This document shows, piece after piece, positions 28,777-36,997 of a DNA stretch of 64,000 nt; positions within the stretch are counted from its first letter, which is position 1; the number at the start of each line of letters is the position of its first letter. The stretch comes from DAOMFB01 sp963801475 (GTDB lineage Bacteria; Acidobacteriota; Thermoanaerobaculia; UBA5066). Under the pieces are notes generated by a model. The model had not been told where the DNA came from. It saw only the letters and a list, made by a program, of their open reading frames with translations, and ran no database searches. The translations under genes were made by a program, and so were the position numbers. Where the stretch lies: positions 2,170,001 through 2,234,000 of the forward strand of contig CAWDEX010000001.1 in NCBI GenBank assembly GCA_963801475.1, read 5' to 3'.

Positions 28777-30084
28777 TCACGACCGGTCGCGGACCAGCGG
28801 CATCGTCATGCAGCGTGGTCCCCCGCGGGCGCGGGACAGTTCGGTGGAGGAGAGCTGGATGGCGACCCGGCGCGGCCTCTTCAGATCGAGCTCGGTCCGC
28901 CCGAGGAGCAGGTCGTCGTCCCGCACGATCTCGAATCCGCGGGCGGCAAGCTCCTCGGCCGTCCGCTCGTTGCGCTCGTAGCAGAGGATGATCCCCGGCG
29001 CGAGCGCGAAGGCATTCGCGCCGTCGGTCCACTGCTCCCGCTGCTGGTCGACCGGATCGGAGCCGCCGCAGGGGATCGGCACGAGGTCCATCCGGCGCGA
29101 CCGGAGCGTCGACAGGAGGTCGCCGGCTGCCGTCCAGGAGACCTCGCGCTTCGTCAGGTCCGCCTCGTAGACGTCGGCCTCCTCGGCCCCGCCCGCGAGG
29201 ATCATCGGCGCGTAGCAGAGGGCCTCGCCCTCCGACACCATGGTGAAGACCGTGTCGAGATGCATGTAGGAGCGCGCGGGCGGGATCCCCACGACGATGA
29301 TCCGCTTCACCGGCGACTTCCCGCGCCTCAGGGCTTCCGCGAGCCGCTCGATCGTCGTCTTCGCGGTCCGCTCCGAGTAGCCGATGGCCAGGAGGTCCTC
29401 CCGGAGAACGAGGACGTCCCCACCTTCGAGCGTCGGGCGCATTCGCGCCCAGGAGACCTGCGCTCCCAGCGACGCCGAGAACTCCCGGAACCAGAACCGG
29501 CCGCCGGGGCACGCGAAGCGCGGGTGGTGTGCGAAGACCGCTCCCGAGAGAAGCGGCTCGCGGAGCCGCGCCGGAGTCGCCATCGCGGCCTGGACGACCC
29601 GGTCGCCCACGACGATCGCCGGGTCGCGCTGGAAGAACCAGTTCGGGACGGGCGGGAGATGGAAGAGCGAGTCGATCGAGTCCGAGATGGCGGGGTTCTC
29701 CCGCGGGAGGCCCTCGACGAGCGCCCCGGCGAGCCCTTCGCGGGGCAGCGCCTCGAGCCGCTCGACGAGCGCCGGGCCCCAGCCGAGCTCCCGGGCGAGG
29801 TCCCCGAGGACCTCGGCCCGCCGCTCGGGGTCGGCCAGAACCTCCTCGAGGAGATCGCGCACCTCGAGGACCTCTTCGGCCACGAGGCCGAGGATCTTCT
29901 GGAACCGGCGGTGCTCCTCGCGCGCGCGGACTCCGAAGAGAATGTCGTCGAACAGCAGGTCCCGCATCATCGAGGGGACCATCCGGTCGATCTCGCGCCC
30001 CGGCAGGTGGACCAGGACGGTGCGGAGCTTTCCGGTCTCGGACGTGACGGAGAGAGTCATGGAAAGGGGCGCCGCCGGGCGCAC
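28777..30084 (-). CDS. arcA: arginine deiminase
   Basis: 435 aa from GTG at 30084; an ATG at 30060 would give 427 aa and also fits the family alignment. It hydrolyses arginine to citrulline and ammonia. The guanidine-modifying fold shows TLEGGDVLVL, RSYMHLDTVFTM and, near the C-terminus, GGPRCMTMP with the nucleophilic cysteine. The GTG is preferred because a TAGGAT box lies 9 nt upstream of it. No ornithine carbamoyltransferase, carbamate kinase or antiporter lies nearby, so a complete ADI energy pathway is not shown here. Confidence 0.92.
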   Translation of the reverse strand: MRPAAPLSMTLSVTSETGKLRTVLVHLPGREIDRMVPSMMRDLLFDDILFGVRAREEHRRFQKILGLVAEEVLEVRDLLEEVLADPERRAEVLGDLARELGWGPALVERLEALPREGLAGALVEGLPRENPAISDSIDSLFHLPPVPNWFFQRDPAIVVGDRVVQAAMATPARLREPLLSGAVFAHHPRFACPGGRFWFREFSASLGAQVSWARMRPTLEGGDVLVLREDLLAIGYSERTAKTTIERLAEALRRGKSPVKRIIVVGIPPARSYMHLDTVFTMVSEGEALCYAPMILAGGAEEADVYEADLTKREVSWTAAGDLLSTLRSRRMDLVPIPCGGSDPVDQQREQWTDGANAFALAPGIILCYERNERTAEELAARGFEIVRDDDLLLGRTELDLKRPRRVAIQLSSTELSRARGGPRCMTMPLVRDRS

Positions 30085-30093
30085 GGCGAACCC

Positions 30094-30120
30094 ATCCTAG
30101 CAGGGGAACGGTGCTAACCT
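30094..30120. promoter_or_regulatory. divergent -10-like boxes between arcA and the zinc-ribbon gene
   Basis: TAGGAT on the minus strand (30094-30099) faces arcA. TAACCT on the plus strand (30115-30120) faces the small zinc-ribbon gene, which also has a strong Shine-Dalgarno (GAGGAGG). Clear -35 boxes are not evident. Confidence 0.35.
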
Positions 30121-30148
30121 GACCTCGTCCCGAGGAGGCGAGCCGCGG

Positions 30149-30325
30149 ATGGACCCGATCCGGAACCCGGCCGACATCGAGTACATCGAGTGCAAGAACT
30201 GCGACTCTCCCTGCTACAACTTCGAGATCGACCAGCGGCGCGGCGTGATCGCCCAGGCGCTCTGCCTGGTCTGCGGCAACGACGACCCTTCGGAGTTCTT
30301 CGTCCCCGACGAGCCGGAGGAGTGA
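30149..30325 (+). CDS. 58-aa CxxC zinc-ribbon protein
   Basis: 58 aa with a good GAGGAGG Shine-Dalgarno. Cysteines at C15, C18 (with C22) and C39, C42 form two CxxC knuckles, so a zinc ribbon is likely. The tail is acidic (PDEPEE). The protein is small, soluble and cytoplasmic. It sits 7 nt upstream of purB and is probably cotranscribed with it. No function can be assigned; a nucleic-acid or protein-binding role is only a guess. It does not match L32, L33 or DksA-type patterns that I know. Confidence 0.8.
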   Translation: MDPIRNPADIEYIECKNCDSPCYNFEIDQRRGVIAQALCLVCGNDDPSEFFVPDEPEE

Positions 30326-30332
30326 GCCCGCG

Positions 30333-31790
30333 ATGACGACGCCCGTCTCCCCCGCCGACCGTTACGAGAACCCCCTCAGCGTCCGCTACGCCTCGGCCGA
30401 GATGTCGTCTCTCTTCTCGGCGCGGCAGAAGTTCGCCATGTGGCGGCGCCTCTGGCTGTGGCTGGCCGAGGCCGAACGGGAGCTGGGGCTGCCCATCCCG
30501 GAGAGCGCGCTCGTCCAGCTTCGCGACCACATCGTCCCGACGGACGCCGAGCTGGCGGCCGCCGACCGGTACGAGAAGGAGACGAAGCACGACGTCATGG
30601 CGCACCTGCATGCCCTCGGCGAAGTCGCGCCGGCCGCCCGCGGCGTTCTTCACCTCGGCGCCACGTCGGCGTTCGTCGGCGACAACGCCGACCTTCTCCT
30701 GCTGCGCGAGGCGCTCCTTCTCGTCGCCGGACGGACCGTCCGCGTCATCGCGCGCCTCGCCGCCTTCGCCCGGAAGTGGCGGGACCTTCCGTGCCTCAGC
30801 TTCACGCACTTCCAGGCGGCGCAGCCGACGACGGTCGGCAAGCGCGCGTGCCTCTGGCTCCAGGACCTCGCCCTCGACTACCGGGAGCTGACCCGGCGCG
30901 CCGACGAGCTGCGCTTCCTCGGCTGCAAGGGGGCGACCGGAACGCAGGCCTCCTTCGTCGCCCTCTTCGACGGCGACGCCGACAAGGCCGACCAGCTCGA
31001 CCGGCTCGTCGCCGAGAAGGCGGGCTTTCCCGGACTCCTTCTCGTCTCGGGGCAGACCTACACGCGCAAGCAGGATTCCCTGATTCTCTCGGCCCTCGCC
31101 GGCCTCGCGGCTTCGGCGTCGAAGTTTGCCAACGACCTCCGCCTCCTCCAGCACCTGAAGGAAGTGGAGGAGCCGTTCGGCGCGAAGCAGGTCGGCTCCT
31201 CGGCCATGCCCTACAAGCGGAACCCGATGAAGGCCGAACGGATCAACGCCCTCGCCCGCTGGCTTCTCGTGGGAGCCGAGAGCGGCAACTGGACACTCGC
31301 CACCCAGTGGTTCGAGCGGACGCTGGACGACTCGGCCAACCGCCGCCTCTCCCTGCCCGAGTGCTTCCTGGCCGCCGACTCGATCCTCCTCCTCTGGGAC
31401 GCGGTGGCCGACGGACTCGTCGTCCACGAGAACGTCGTGAGGCGCCGCCTCGAGCAGGAGCTGCCGTTCCTCGCCACGGAGAACATCCTGATGGCCGCGG
31501 TTCGCAAGGGGGGCGATCGCCAGCAGCTCCACGAGCGGATCCGCGTCGTCGCGCAGGCGGCGGGGGACCGGCTGAAGGACCAGGGCGGCGCCAACGACCT
31601 CCTTTCGCGGATCGCCGCCGACCCGGCATTCGGCCTCACCCCCGCCGAGATCGCCGCCGCCTCCGACCCGGCCCGCTTCGTGGGGCGCGCTCCCGAGCAG
31701 GTGGACGAGTTCCTTCTGGCCGAGATCCACCCGATCCTCGCCGCGAACCCGAAGGCGGCGGAGGATGCCGCCGAGGAGGTCCGGGTCTGA
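30333..31790 (+). CDS. purB: adenylosuccinate lyase
   Basis: 485 aa. It cleaves SAICAR and adenylosuccinate in purine synthesis. The fumarase/aspartase signature SSAMPYKRNPMKAE is present, as are HLGATSAFVGDNAD, KHDVMAHLH and THFQAAQPTTVGKR. The form resembles the longer, eukaryote-like PurB. The stop codon overlaps the CTG start of rlpA. Confidence 0.96.
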   Translation: MTTPVSPADRYENPLSVRYASAEMSSLFSARQKFAMWRRLWLWLAEAERELGLPIPESALVQLRDHIVPTDAELAAADRYEKETKHDVMAHLHALGEVAPAARGVLHLGATSAFVGDNADLLLLREALLLVAGRTVRVIARLAAFARKWRDLPCLSFTHFQAAQPTTVGKRACLWLQDLALDYRELTRRADELRFLGCKGATGTQASFVALFDGDADKADQLDRLVAEKAGFPGLLLVSGQTYTRKQDSLILSALAGLAASASKFANDLRLLQHLKEVEEPFGAKQVGSSAMPYKRNPMKAERINALARWLLVGAESGNWTLATQWFERTLDDSANRRLSLPECFLAADSILLLWDAVADGLVVHENVVRRRLEQELPFLATENILMAAVRKGGDRQQLHERIRVVAQAAGDRLKDQGGANDLLSRIAADPAFGLTPAEIAAASDPARFVGRAPEQVDEFLLAEIHPILAANPKAAEDAAEEVRV

Positions 31791-32479
31791 CGCGGCGGCG
31801 CGGGCGCGTCCTCGCCGCCGCGCTCGCGGCGGTCTTCTTCGCAGGATGCGGCGCCCCGCCAAAGCCGGCCGCCGGTCCCCCGCCCGCCGTTCCCGCCACG
31901 GGTGCGAAGGAAAGCGGCCTCGCCTCGTGGTACGGCGCCGAGTTCGCGAACCTCCCCACGGCGAGCGGCGAGATCTTCCGCCCCGAGAAGATCTCCGCCG
32001 CGCACCGGACCCTTCCCCTCGGCACGGTCGTCGACGTCCGGAACGAGGCGAACGGGAAGGTCGTCCGCGTGAAGATCAACGACCGCGGCCCCTTCGTGGC
32101 CGGCCGGATCGTCGACCTCTCGAAGGCTGCGGCCGCCGAGATCGACGCCGTCATTCCGGGCGTCGTGCCCGTCACGCTGACGGTCGTCACCATCGGCACG
32201 AACCAGCGGATCCGCGCGGCGACCGCCGACGACCTTGCCCGTGCCTCGTCGAGCGCTCAAGCCGTCTGGGCGGTCCAGGCCGGAGCGTTCGGCAACGAGG
32301 AGAACGCCCGCCGGCTCGTGGCGCGCCTCGCGGAGAGGTACCCGAAGGCGTGGACGGAAGACTTCGCGGGGCTGAAGCGCGTGAAGTTCGGCGTCTACGG
32401 GACCCGGGAGGAGGCGGAGGCGGCCTGCGCGACGCTCGGCGAGATCGGCCTCGCCGGGATCGTGGTTCCGGCACGCTGA
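31787..32479 (+). CDS. rlpA: RlpA-like lytic transglycosylase lipoprotein with SPOR domain (CTG start)
   Basis: 230 aa. A lipoprotein signal ends at FFAGC. A double-psi beta-barrel RlpA domain follows (GLASWYGAEFANLPTASGE, then VRVKINDRGPFV with the catalytic-type Asp), and a C-terminal SPOR domain begins at WAVQAGAF. The family cleaves peptidoglycan strands lacking stem peptides at the septum. The only initiator in frame before the lipobox is CTG at 31787. It overlaps the purB stop (CTGA) and has GAGGAGG 7 nt upstream. No ATG, GTG or TTG exists in this frame between the CTG and the lipobox cysteine, or for many codons upstream. Confidence 0.9.
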   Translation: MTRRRGRVLAAALAAVFFAGCGAPPKPAAGPPPAVPATGAKESGLASWYGAEFANLPTASGEIFRPEKISAAHRTLPLGTVVDVRNEANGKVVRVKINDRGPFVAGRIVDLSKAAAAEIDAVIPGVVPVTLTVVTIGTNQRIRAATADDLARASSSAQAVWAVQAGAFGNEENARRLVARLAERYPKAWTEDFAGLKRVKFGVYGTREEAEAACATLGEIGLAGIVVPAR

Positions 32480-32504
32480 GCCGGAGTGCGTACCGGGGCG
32501 CCCG

Positions 32505-33035
32505 TCAGCGGATCCATCCGGGATTCGCGCCCGCGCGGCGGGCTTCTTCGGGAAGCGCGTCGAGCTGTCGCTGGGCCGATTCGACGCGGGCGCGGCAGAC
32601 CGACACCCTCCGGCGGATCTCCTCCGCGAACTTGAGCATTTCCTCGCTGTTGCGCGCCCTGGTCAGGGTGTCCTGCAGACGGGCCTGCTCTTCCGCCTCG
32701 GCCCGACGGGCGCTCTCCACCTCGTTCCGCAGGCGCTCCGCGCGTCCGCGCCAGGTCGCCTCGTCGGCGCCCGCGGCCGCCGACGGACTCGGGGCGGGCC
32801 GCGGCCGGCCCGACCCGGTCCGGGCGGACGGCTCCTCCGGGACGGGGGCCACCTCTCCGCCACCGGCGATCGAGAACGTCCCGGCCTTCTTCTCTCCCCG
32901 CGCCTTGTTCTCGCGGGCGACGTCGGCAAGCGACCGGGGCTTCGAGGAGACGGGGGTCGGAGCCGGCGTCGCGACGGGAGCCGGGTTTTCCGGCGCGGCC
33001 GCGACCAAAAACGCGAACAGCGTTCCGAGCAGCAT
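32505..33035 (-). CDS. secreted coiled-coil protein with SLADVAR motif
   Basis: 176 aa with an N-terminal signal segment (MLLGTLFAFLVAAA), Pro-rich linkers, then SLADVARENKARGEKK and a C-terminal coiled coil (about 95-165) ending RRAGANPGWIR. The 'SLADVAR' segment and the 'AGxxPGW.R' end recur, as I remember it, in uncharacterised acidobacterial periplasmic proteins. Its role is unknown. A good Shine-Dalgarno (CGGAGGTG) precedes the ATG, and a TAAAAT box lies at 33060-33065. It is convergent with rlpA. Confidence 0.75.
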   Translation of the reverse strand: MLLGTLFAFLVAAAPENPAPVATPAPTPVSSKPRSLADVARENKARGEKKAGTFSIAGGGEVAPVPEEPSARTGSGRPRPAPSPSAAAGADEATWRGRAERLRNEVESARRAEAEEQARLQDTLTRARNSEEMLKFAEEIRRRVSVCRARVESAQRQLDALPEEARRAGANPGWIR

Positions 33036-33059
33036 CGCGACACCTCCGGGTCCCGGGCT

Positions 33060-33065
33060 ATTTTA
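33060..33065 (-). promoter_or_regulatory. -10-like box of the SLADVAR protein gene
   Basis: TAAAAT on the minus strand lies 24 nt before the start codon, with a Shine-Dalgarno between, so this is a conventional leadered arrangement. The -35 region is not recognisable. Confidence 0.35.
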
Positions 33066-33108
33066 GTTCTTGACGCCCGGCGGCCCGTCGCCGAAAACGA
33101 TCCCGGTG

Positions 33109-34275
33109 ATGAACCGCCGGCTGATCGCGACCCTCTCGTTCGGCCACCTGATGACGGACCTGAACCAGGGGATGCTGCCGGCGCTCCTCCCGTTCTTCAT
33201 CTCCGAGAGGGGGCTGTCCTACGCCGCGGCCGGCGGGCTCGTCCTCGCGGCAAACGTGGCGGCGTCGGCCACGCAGCCGGCCTTCGGCCTCTTCGCGGAC
33301 CGCCGCCCGGCGCCGTGGCTGATCCCGGCCGGCGTCGCCACGGCCGGGACGGGCATCGCGCTGGCAGGGGCCGCGCCCACCTACCCGCTCATCGCCATCG
33401 CCGTGGCCCTCATGGGCCTCGGTGCGGCGGCCTTCCACCCGGAAGCCACGCGCTGGGCGAGCCACGCCGCCGGGCCGCGCCGCGCCACCGGCCTCAGCTT
33501 CTTCTCCATCGGCGGGAACTTCGGCATCGCGACCGGCCCGCTCGTCATCACGCCGCTCGTCATCGGCTGGGGGCTCAAGGCCTCGCTCGTTCTCCTCGTG
33601 CCGATGCTTCTCGTCGCGGCCGCGCTGGCCGTGGAACTGCGCCGGTTCGCGTCGCCCGTCGTTCGCCGGAAGGAGGCGGGCGTTCCGGACGCGCCCGGCG
33701 CTCCTTCGGACCAGTGGGGCCTCTTCGGGCGGCTCTCCGTCACGATCATGACGCGCGCGATGGCCTACGCCGCCCTCTCCACCTTCATCCCGCTCTTCTG
33801 GGTCGTCGTCCTCGGCCGGTCGAAGGCGGAAGGGGGCGTTGCCCTTTCGGTCCTCATGGGGGCCGGCGTCGCCGGGACGCTTCTCGGCGGCCGCCTCGCG
33901 GACCGGTTCGGCCGCCGGATCGTGGTCCTCTCCGCGCTCCTCGCCCTCGTCCCGCTCCTTCTCGCGCTCGCCACGGCCCGCGACGTGAGGCTCGCGGCGG
34001 CGCTCCTCGTGCCGGCCGGCGTCGCCCTCTACGTTCCTTTCAGCGTCGTCGTCGTCATGGCGCAGGAGTACCTTCCGAACCGGGTCGGTACGGCGTCAGG
34101 GGCGACGCTCGGCCTCGCGGTCACCGCGGGGGGAATCGTCGCCCCATTCCTCGGAAAGCTCGCCGACCACCAGGGTGTTGCGGCGCCGCTCGTCGTGGGC
34201 GCCCTTCTTCCCCTGATCGGCGCCCTGGCGGCCTGGACGCTTCCCGCGGACCCGCCGCCCGTCACCGCCCCCTGA
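33109..34275 (+). CDS. MFS transporter, fosmidomycin-resistance (Fsr)-like
   Basis: 388 aa from ATG at 33109; a TTG 39 nt upstream is less likely. About twelve transmembrane helices are predicted. FGHLMTDLNQGMLPALLPFF at the start resembles the Fsr group of proton-driven drug exporters, and the A-motif-like loop FADRRPAPWL and LADRFGRRIVVL are visible. The substrate is unknown. Its 3' end overlaps the convergent ddl gene by 14 nt. Confidence 0.85.
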   Translation: MNRRLIATLSFGHLMTDLNQGMLPALLPFFISERGLSYAAAGGLVLAANVAASATQPAFGLFADRRPAPWLIPAGVATAGTGIALAGAAPTYPLIAIAVALMGLGAAAFHPEATRWASHAAGPRRATGLSFFSIGGNFGIATGPLVITPLVIGWGLKASLVLLVPMLLVAAALAVELRRFASPVVRRKEAGVPDAPGAPSDQWGLFGRLSVTIMTRAMAYAALSTFIPLFWVVVLGRSKAEGGVALSVLMGAGVAGTLLGGRLADRFGRRIVVLSALLALVPLLLALATARDVRLAAALLVPAGVALYVPFSVVVVMAQEYLPNRVGTASGATLGLAVTAGGIVAPFLGKLADHQGVAAPLVVGALLPLIGALAAWTLPADPPPVTAP

Positions 34276-35389
34276 TCGGCCTCCGGAAGGCGCTCCGGAC
34301 GAGACGGTCGAGAAGGTCCGGCAGTTCGAGACCCGTCGCCTCCCACATCTTGGGAAACATCGAGATCGGGGTGAAGCCGGGGAGCGAGTTGATCTCGTTC
34401 AACAGGACCCGCCCGCTCCCCCGCTCGAGGAAGAAGTCGACGCGGGCGAATCCCGCCCCCCCGAGCACGTCGAACGCCGCGACGGCGAGGCTCCGTATCT
34501 CGCTCGCGACCTCCGGAGGCAGCTTGGCGGGAATGACGCTCCGGGACTTGTCGTCGATGTACTTGTCCTCGTAGTCGTAGAACTCGTGCCCCGGGATGAT
34601 CTCGCCGGGAAGCGACGCCTCGGTCGCGCCCCCCTCTTCCCCTTCGAGAACCGAGCATTCGATCTCGCGGCCGTCGATCCCCTCCTCCACGAGCGCCCGG
34701 GCGTCCACGGCGAGCGCCTCTTCGATGGCGGCCGGCAGCTCCGCGTGATCCTTCACCTTCGTGATGCCGACGGAAGAGCCTGCGCACGCAGGTTTGACGA
34801 AGAGGGGAAGCGGCATGTTCGCAACGCGCGCCAGAACGAGCTCGCGGCGCCCCGCCCGGCGCCAGTCCTCGCGCGGGACGACCTGGTAACGGGTCTGCGG
34901 GAGCCCCGCCGCCCCGTAAGCGGCTTTCATGAAGGCCTTGTCCATCCCGACGGCCGAGGCCGCGACGCCAAAGCCGACATAAGGGATCCCCATCGCCTCG
35001 AGAAGGCCCTGCAAGACGCCGTCCTCGCCCCAGGTGCCGTGGACCATCGGAAAGACGACGTCGGGCTTCGCCTCCTCGTGCGCCTTGAGGAACGAAGCGA
35101 CGATGCGCGGTCCGTTCGCCGGGCGCGAACCGGGTTTCACGCCGTCGAGGAGGAGATCACGGGCGGGCCGCATCAGCTGCCGCCTCATCTCGGCCCCCGA
35201 ATCCTCCGGGCCGCACCAGATCCCGTCCTTTCCGACGAAGACCGGCACGGCCTCGTACGACTCCTTCGGCAGGTTGTCGAGAAGGCACTTGGCCGAGAGA
35301 AACGAAACCCCGTGCTCGCGCGACGGGCCCCCGAAGACGATCGCGACCCGGCGGCGCGGCGCCTCGTCCCTCTTGCGGCGGAGGGCCAT
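34262..35389 (-). CDS. ddl: D-alanine--D-alanine ligase
   Basis: 375 aa, ATP-grasp fold. GGPSREHGVSFLSA, FPMVHGTWGEDGVLQGLLE, FVKPACAGSSVGITKVK and RVLLNEINSLPGFTPISMFPKMWE mark the family. It makes the D-Ala-D-Ala dipeptide for peptidoglycan. It follows serA by 6 nt on the same strand. Confidence 0.96.
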   Translation of the reverse strand: MALRRKRDEAPRRRVAIVFGGPSREHGVSFLSAKCLLDNLPKESYEAVPVFVGKDGIWCGPEDSGAEMRRQLMRPARDLLLDGVKPGSRPANGPRIVASFLKAHEEAKPDVVFPMVHGTWGEDGVLQGLLEAMGIPYVGFGVAASAVGMDKAFMKAAYGAAGLPQTRYQVVPREDWRRAGRRELVLARVANMPLPLFVKPACAGSSVGITKVKDHAELPAAIEEALAVDARALVEEGIDGREIECSVLEGEEGGATEASLPGEIIPGHEFYDYEDKYIDDKSRSVIPAKLPPEVASEIRSLAVAAFDVLGGAGFARVDFFLERGSGRVLLNEINSLPGFTPISMFPKMWEATGLELPDLLDRLVRSAFRRPIRGR

Positions 35390-35395
35390 ACCGGA

Positions 35396-36997
35396 TCAGC
35401 CCAGGACCACGAGCCGCGCCGACTCGATCCCGGCGAGTGCCGCGACGCCTTGCGCGAGCCCCGGGTCGACCGGCGCCCCGTCGGGCCGGTCGATCCGGAC
35501 GACGGCCGCCGCCCGTCCGGCGGGACCGCGTGCGAGGCCGAGGTCCACGATGTTGATCCCCCGCTCGCCGAGGTAGCTCCCGATCCGCCCGACGACGCCC
35601 GGGACGTCCCGGTTCGTGATGACGAGAAGCGTCCCTTCCGGCGTGAACTCGATCGGCAGCCCGTCGAACTCCACGATCCGGCCGTACCGGCGGTCGAAGA
35701 GCGTCCCGGCGGCGGAGCGCGTCCCCCCGGCCGTGGTCAGCGTCACGCCGACGAGGTTCGCATACCCTCCCGCGTCGTCCTTCGCGGATTCGCTGACGGC
35801 CACGCCGCTCATCCGCGCGAGCACCGGCGCGTTCACGAGGTTCACGTCGTCGCCGTGAGCGAGGGACAGGACGCCGCGGACGGCCGAGACCGAGCACGCC
35901 TTCCGGACGGCGTCGGGCACGCCGGCGAGCGAGACGGCGATGGTCTTCGGCGGGGCGCCGGCCGCGTGGCCCAGGAACCGCCCCACGGTCTCGGCGAGGC
36001 GCATCCACGGAAGGGCCGCGTGGGGGTCGCCCCCCGGCGGGAACGGCAGGTTGACGGCGGCCACGAAGGGCGACCCCTTCAGCGCCTCGGCCAGCATCTC
36101 CACCGTCTCCACAGCCACCCGGTCCTGCGCCTCCACCGTGGAGGCCCCGAGGTGCGGCGTGCAGACGATCTTCGGGTGCTTCATCAGGGCGAAGTCCTTC
36201 GGCGGCTCGACGGCGTACACGTCGAGGGCCGCGCCGGCGAGGCGCCCGGAATCGAGCGCCGCGACCAGCGCCCCGTCGTCCACGAGCGCGCCCCGCGCGC
36301 AGTTGACGAGGAAGGCTCCCGGCTTCATCCGGCCGAAGCGCTCGGCGTTCAGGAGCCCGGTCGTTTCAGGCGTCACCGGCGTGTGGAGCGACACGACGTC
36401 GGACTTCGCAAGGAGCTCGTCGAGCAAGACCGGCGTTACGCCCAGCTCGGACGCGCGCTCGGGGGTCACGTAGGGGTCGTAGGCAAGCAGCGTCACGTGC
36501 CAGCCCCGGAGCCGGGCCGCGACGCGCGCCCCGACCTGCCCGAGGCCGACGAGACCGACGCTCTTTCCCTGGAGCTCCGTCCCGACGAACTTCGTCCGCT
36601 TCCATTCCCCCGACTTCAGCGAAACCTGCGCCTCCGGGACCTTCCGGAGCATGGCGAGGAGGAGGGCCACGGCGTGCTCCGCGGCCGACACCACGTTGCC
36701 GGAGGGGGCGTTGACGACGAGGATGCCCCGCTCGGTGGCTGCCTTCACGTCGACGTTGTCGAGGCCGACGCCGGCGCGCCCGACGACGCGGAGCTTCTTC
36801 CCCGCCGTCAGCAGCTCCCGGTCGACCTTCGTGGCCGACCGGACGACGAGGGCGTCGTAGCCGCCGATCGCAGAAAGAAGCTGCTCGCGCGTCAGGTCGG
36901 TCTTCACGTCGGCCGCGAGGCCCGCCGCCGAGAGGACGGCGAGCCCCGTTTCCGACAGTGGCTCCGCGACGAGGACCCGGGCGGGCGCCCCCGTCAC
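35396..36997 (-). CDS. serA: D-3-phosphoglycerate dehydrogenase (long form with ACT domain)
   Basis: 533 aa from a GTG that overlaps the aminotransferase stop (GTGA). Catalytic and NAD-binding domains (GRAGVGLDNVDVKAAT; GLGQVGARVA; NCARGALVDDGAL; THE-type end CTPHLGASTVEAQ with the catalytic His) are followed by an intervening domain. A C-terminal ACT regulatory domain (LLVITNRDVPGVVGRIGSYLGERGINI) suggests serine feedback. It carries out the first step of serine synthesis. Confidence 0.97.
   Translation of the reverse strand: MTGAPARVLVAEPLSETGLAVLSAAGLAADVKTDLTREQLLSAIGGYDALVVRSATKVDRELLTAGKKLRVVGRAGVGLDNVDVKAATERGILVVNAPSGNVVSAAEHAVALLLAMLRKVPEAQVSLKSGEWKRTKFVGTELQGKSVGLVGLGQVGARVAARLRGWHVTLLAYDPYVTPERASELGVTPVLLDELLAKSDVVSLHTPVTPETTGLLNAERFGRMKPGAFLVNCARGALVDDGALVAALDSGRLAGAALDVYAVEPPKDFALMKHPKIVCTPHLGASTVEAQDRVAVETVEMLAEALKGSPFVAAVNLPFPPGGDPHAALPWMRLAETVGRFLGHAAGAPPKTIAVSLAGVPDAVRKACSVSAVRGVLSLAHGDDVNLVNAPVLARMSGVAVSESAKDDAGGYANLVGVTLTTAGGTRSAAGTLFDRRYGRIVEFDGLPIEFTPEGTLLVITNRDVPGVVGRIGSYLGERGINIVDLGLARGPAGRAAAVVRIDRPDGAPVDPGLAQGVAALAGIESARLVVLG

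Noticed and set aside
33109..34275. Link between the Fsr-like exporter and the ispD/ispF genes (fosmidomycin target pathway)
   Set aside because: The genes are 13 kb apart in different operons and the exporter substrate is unknown; co-occurrence is probably chance.
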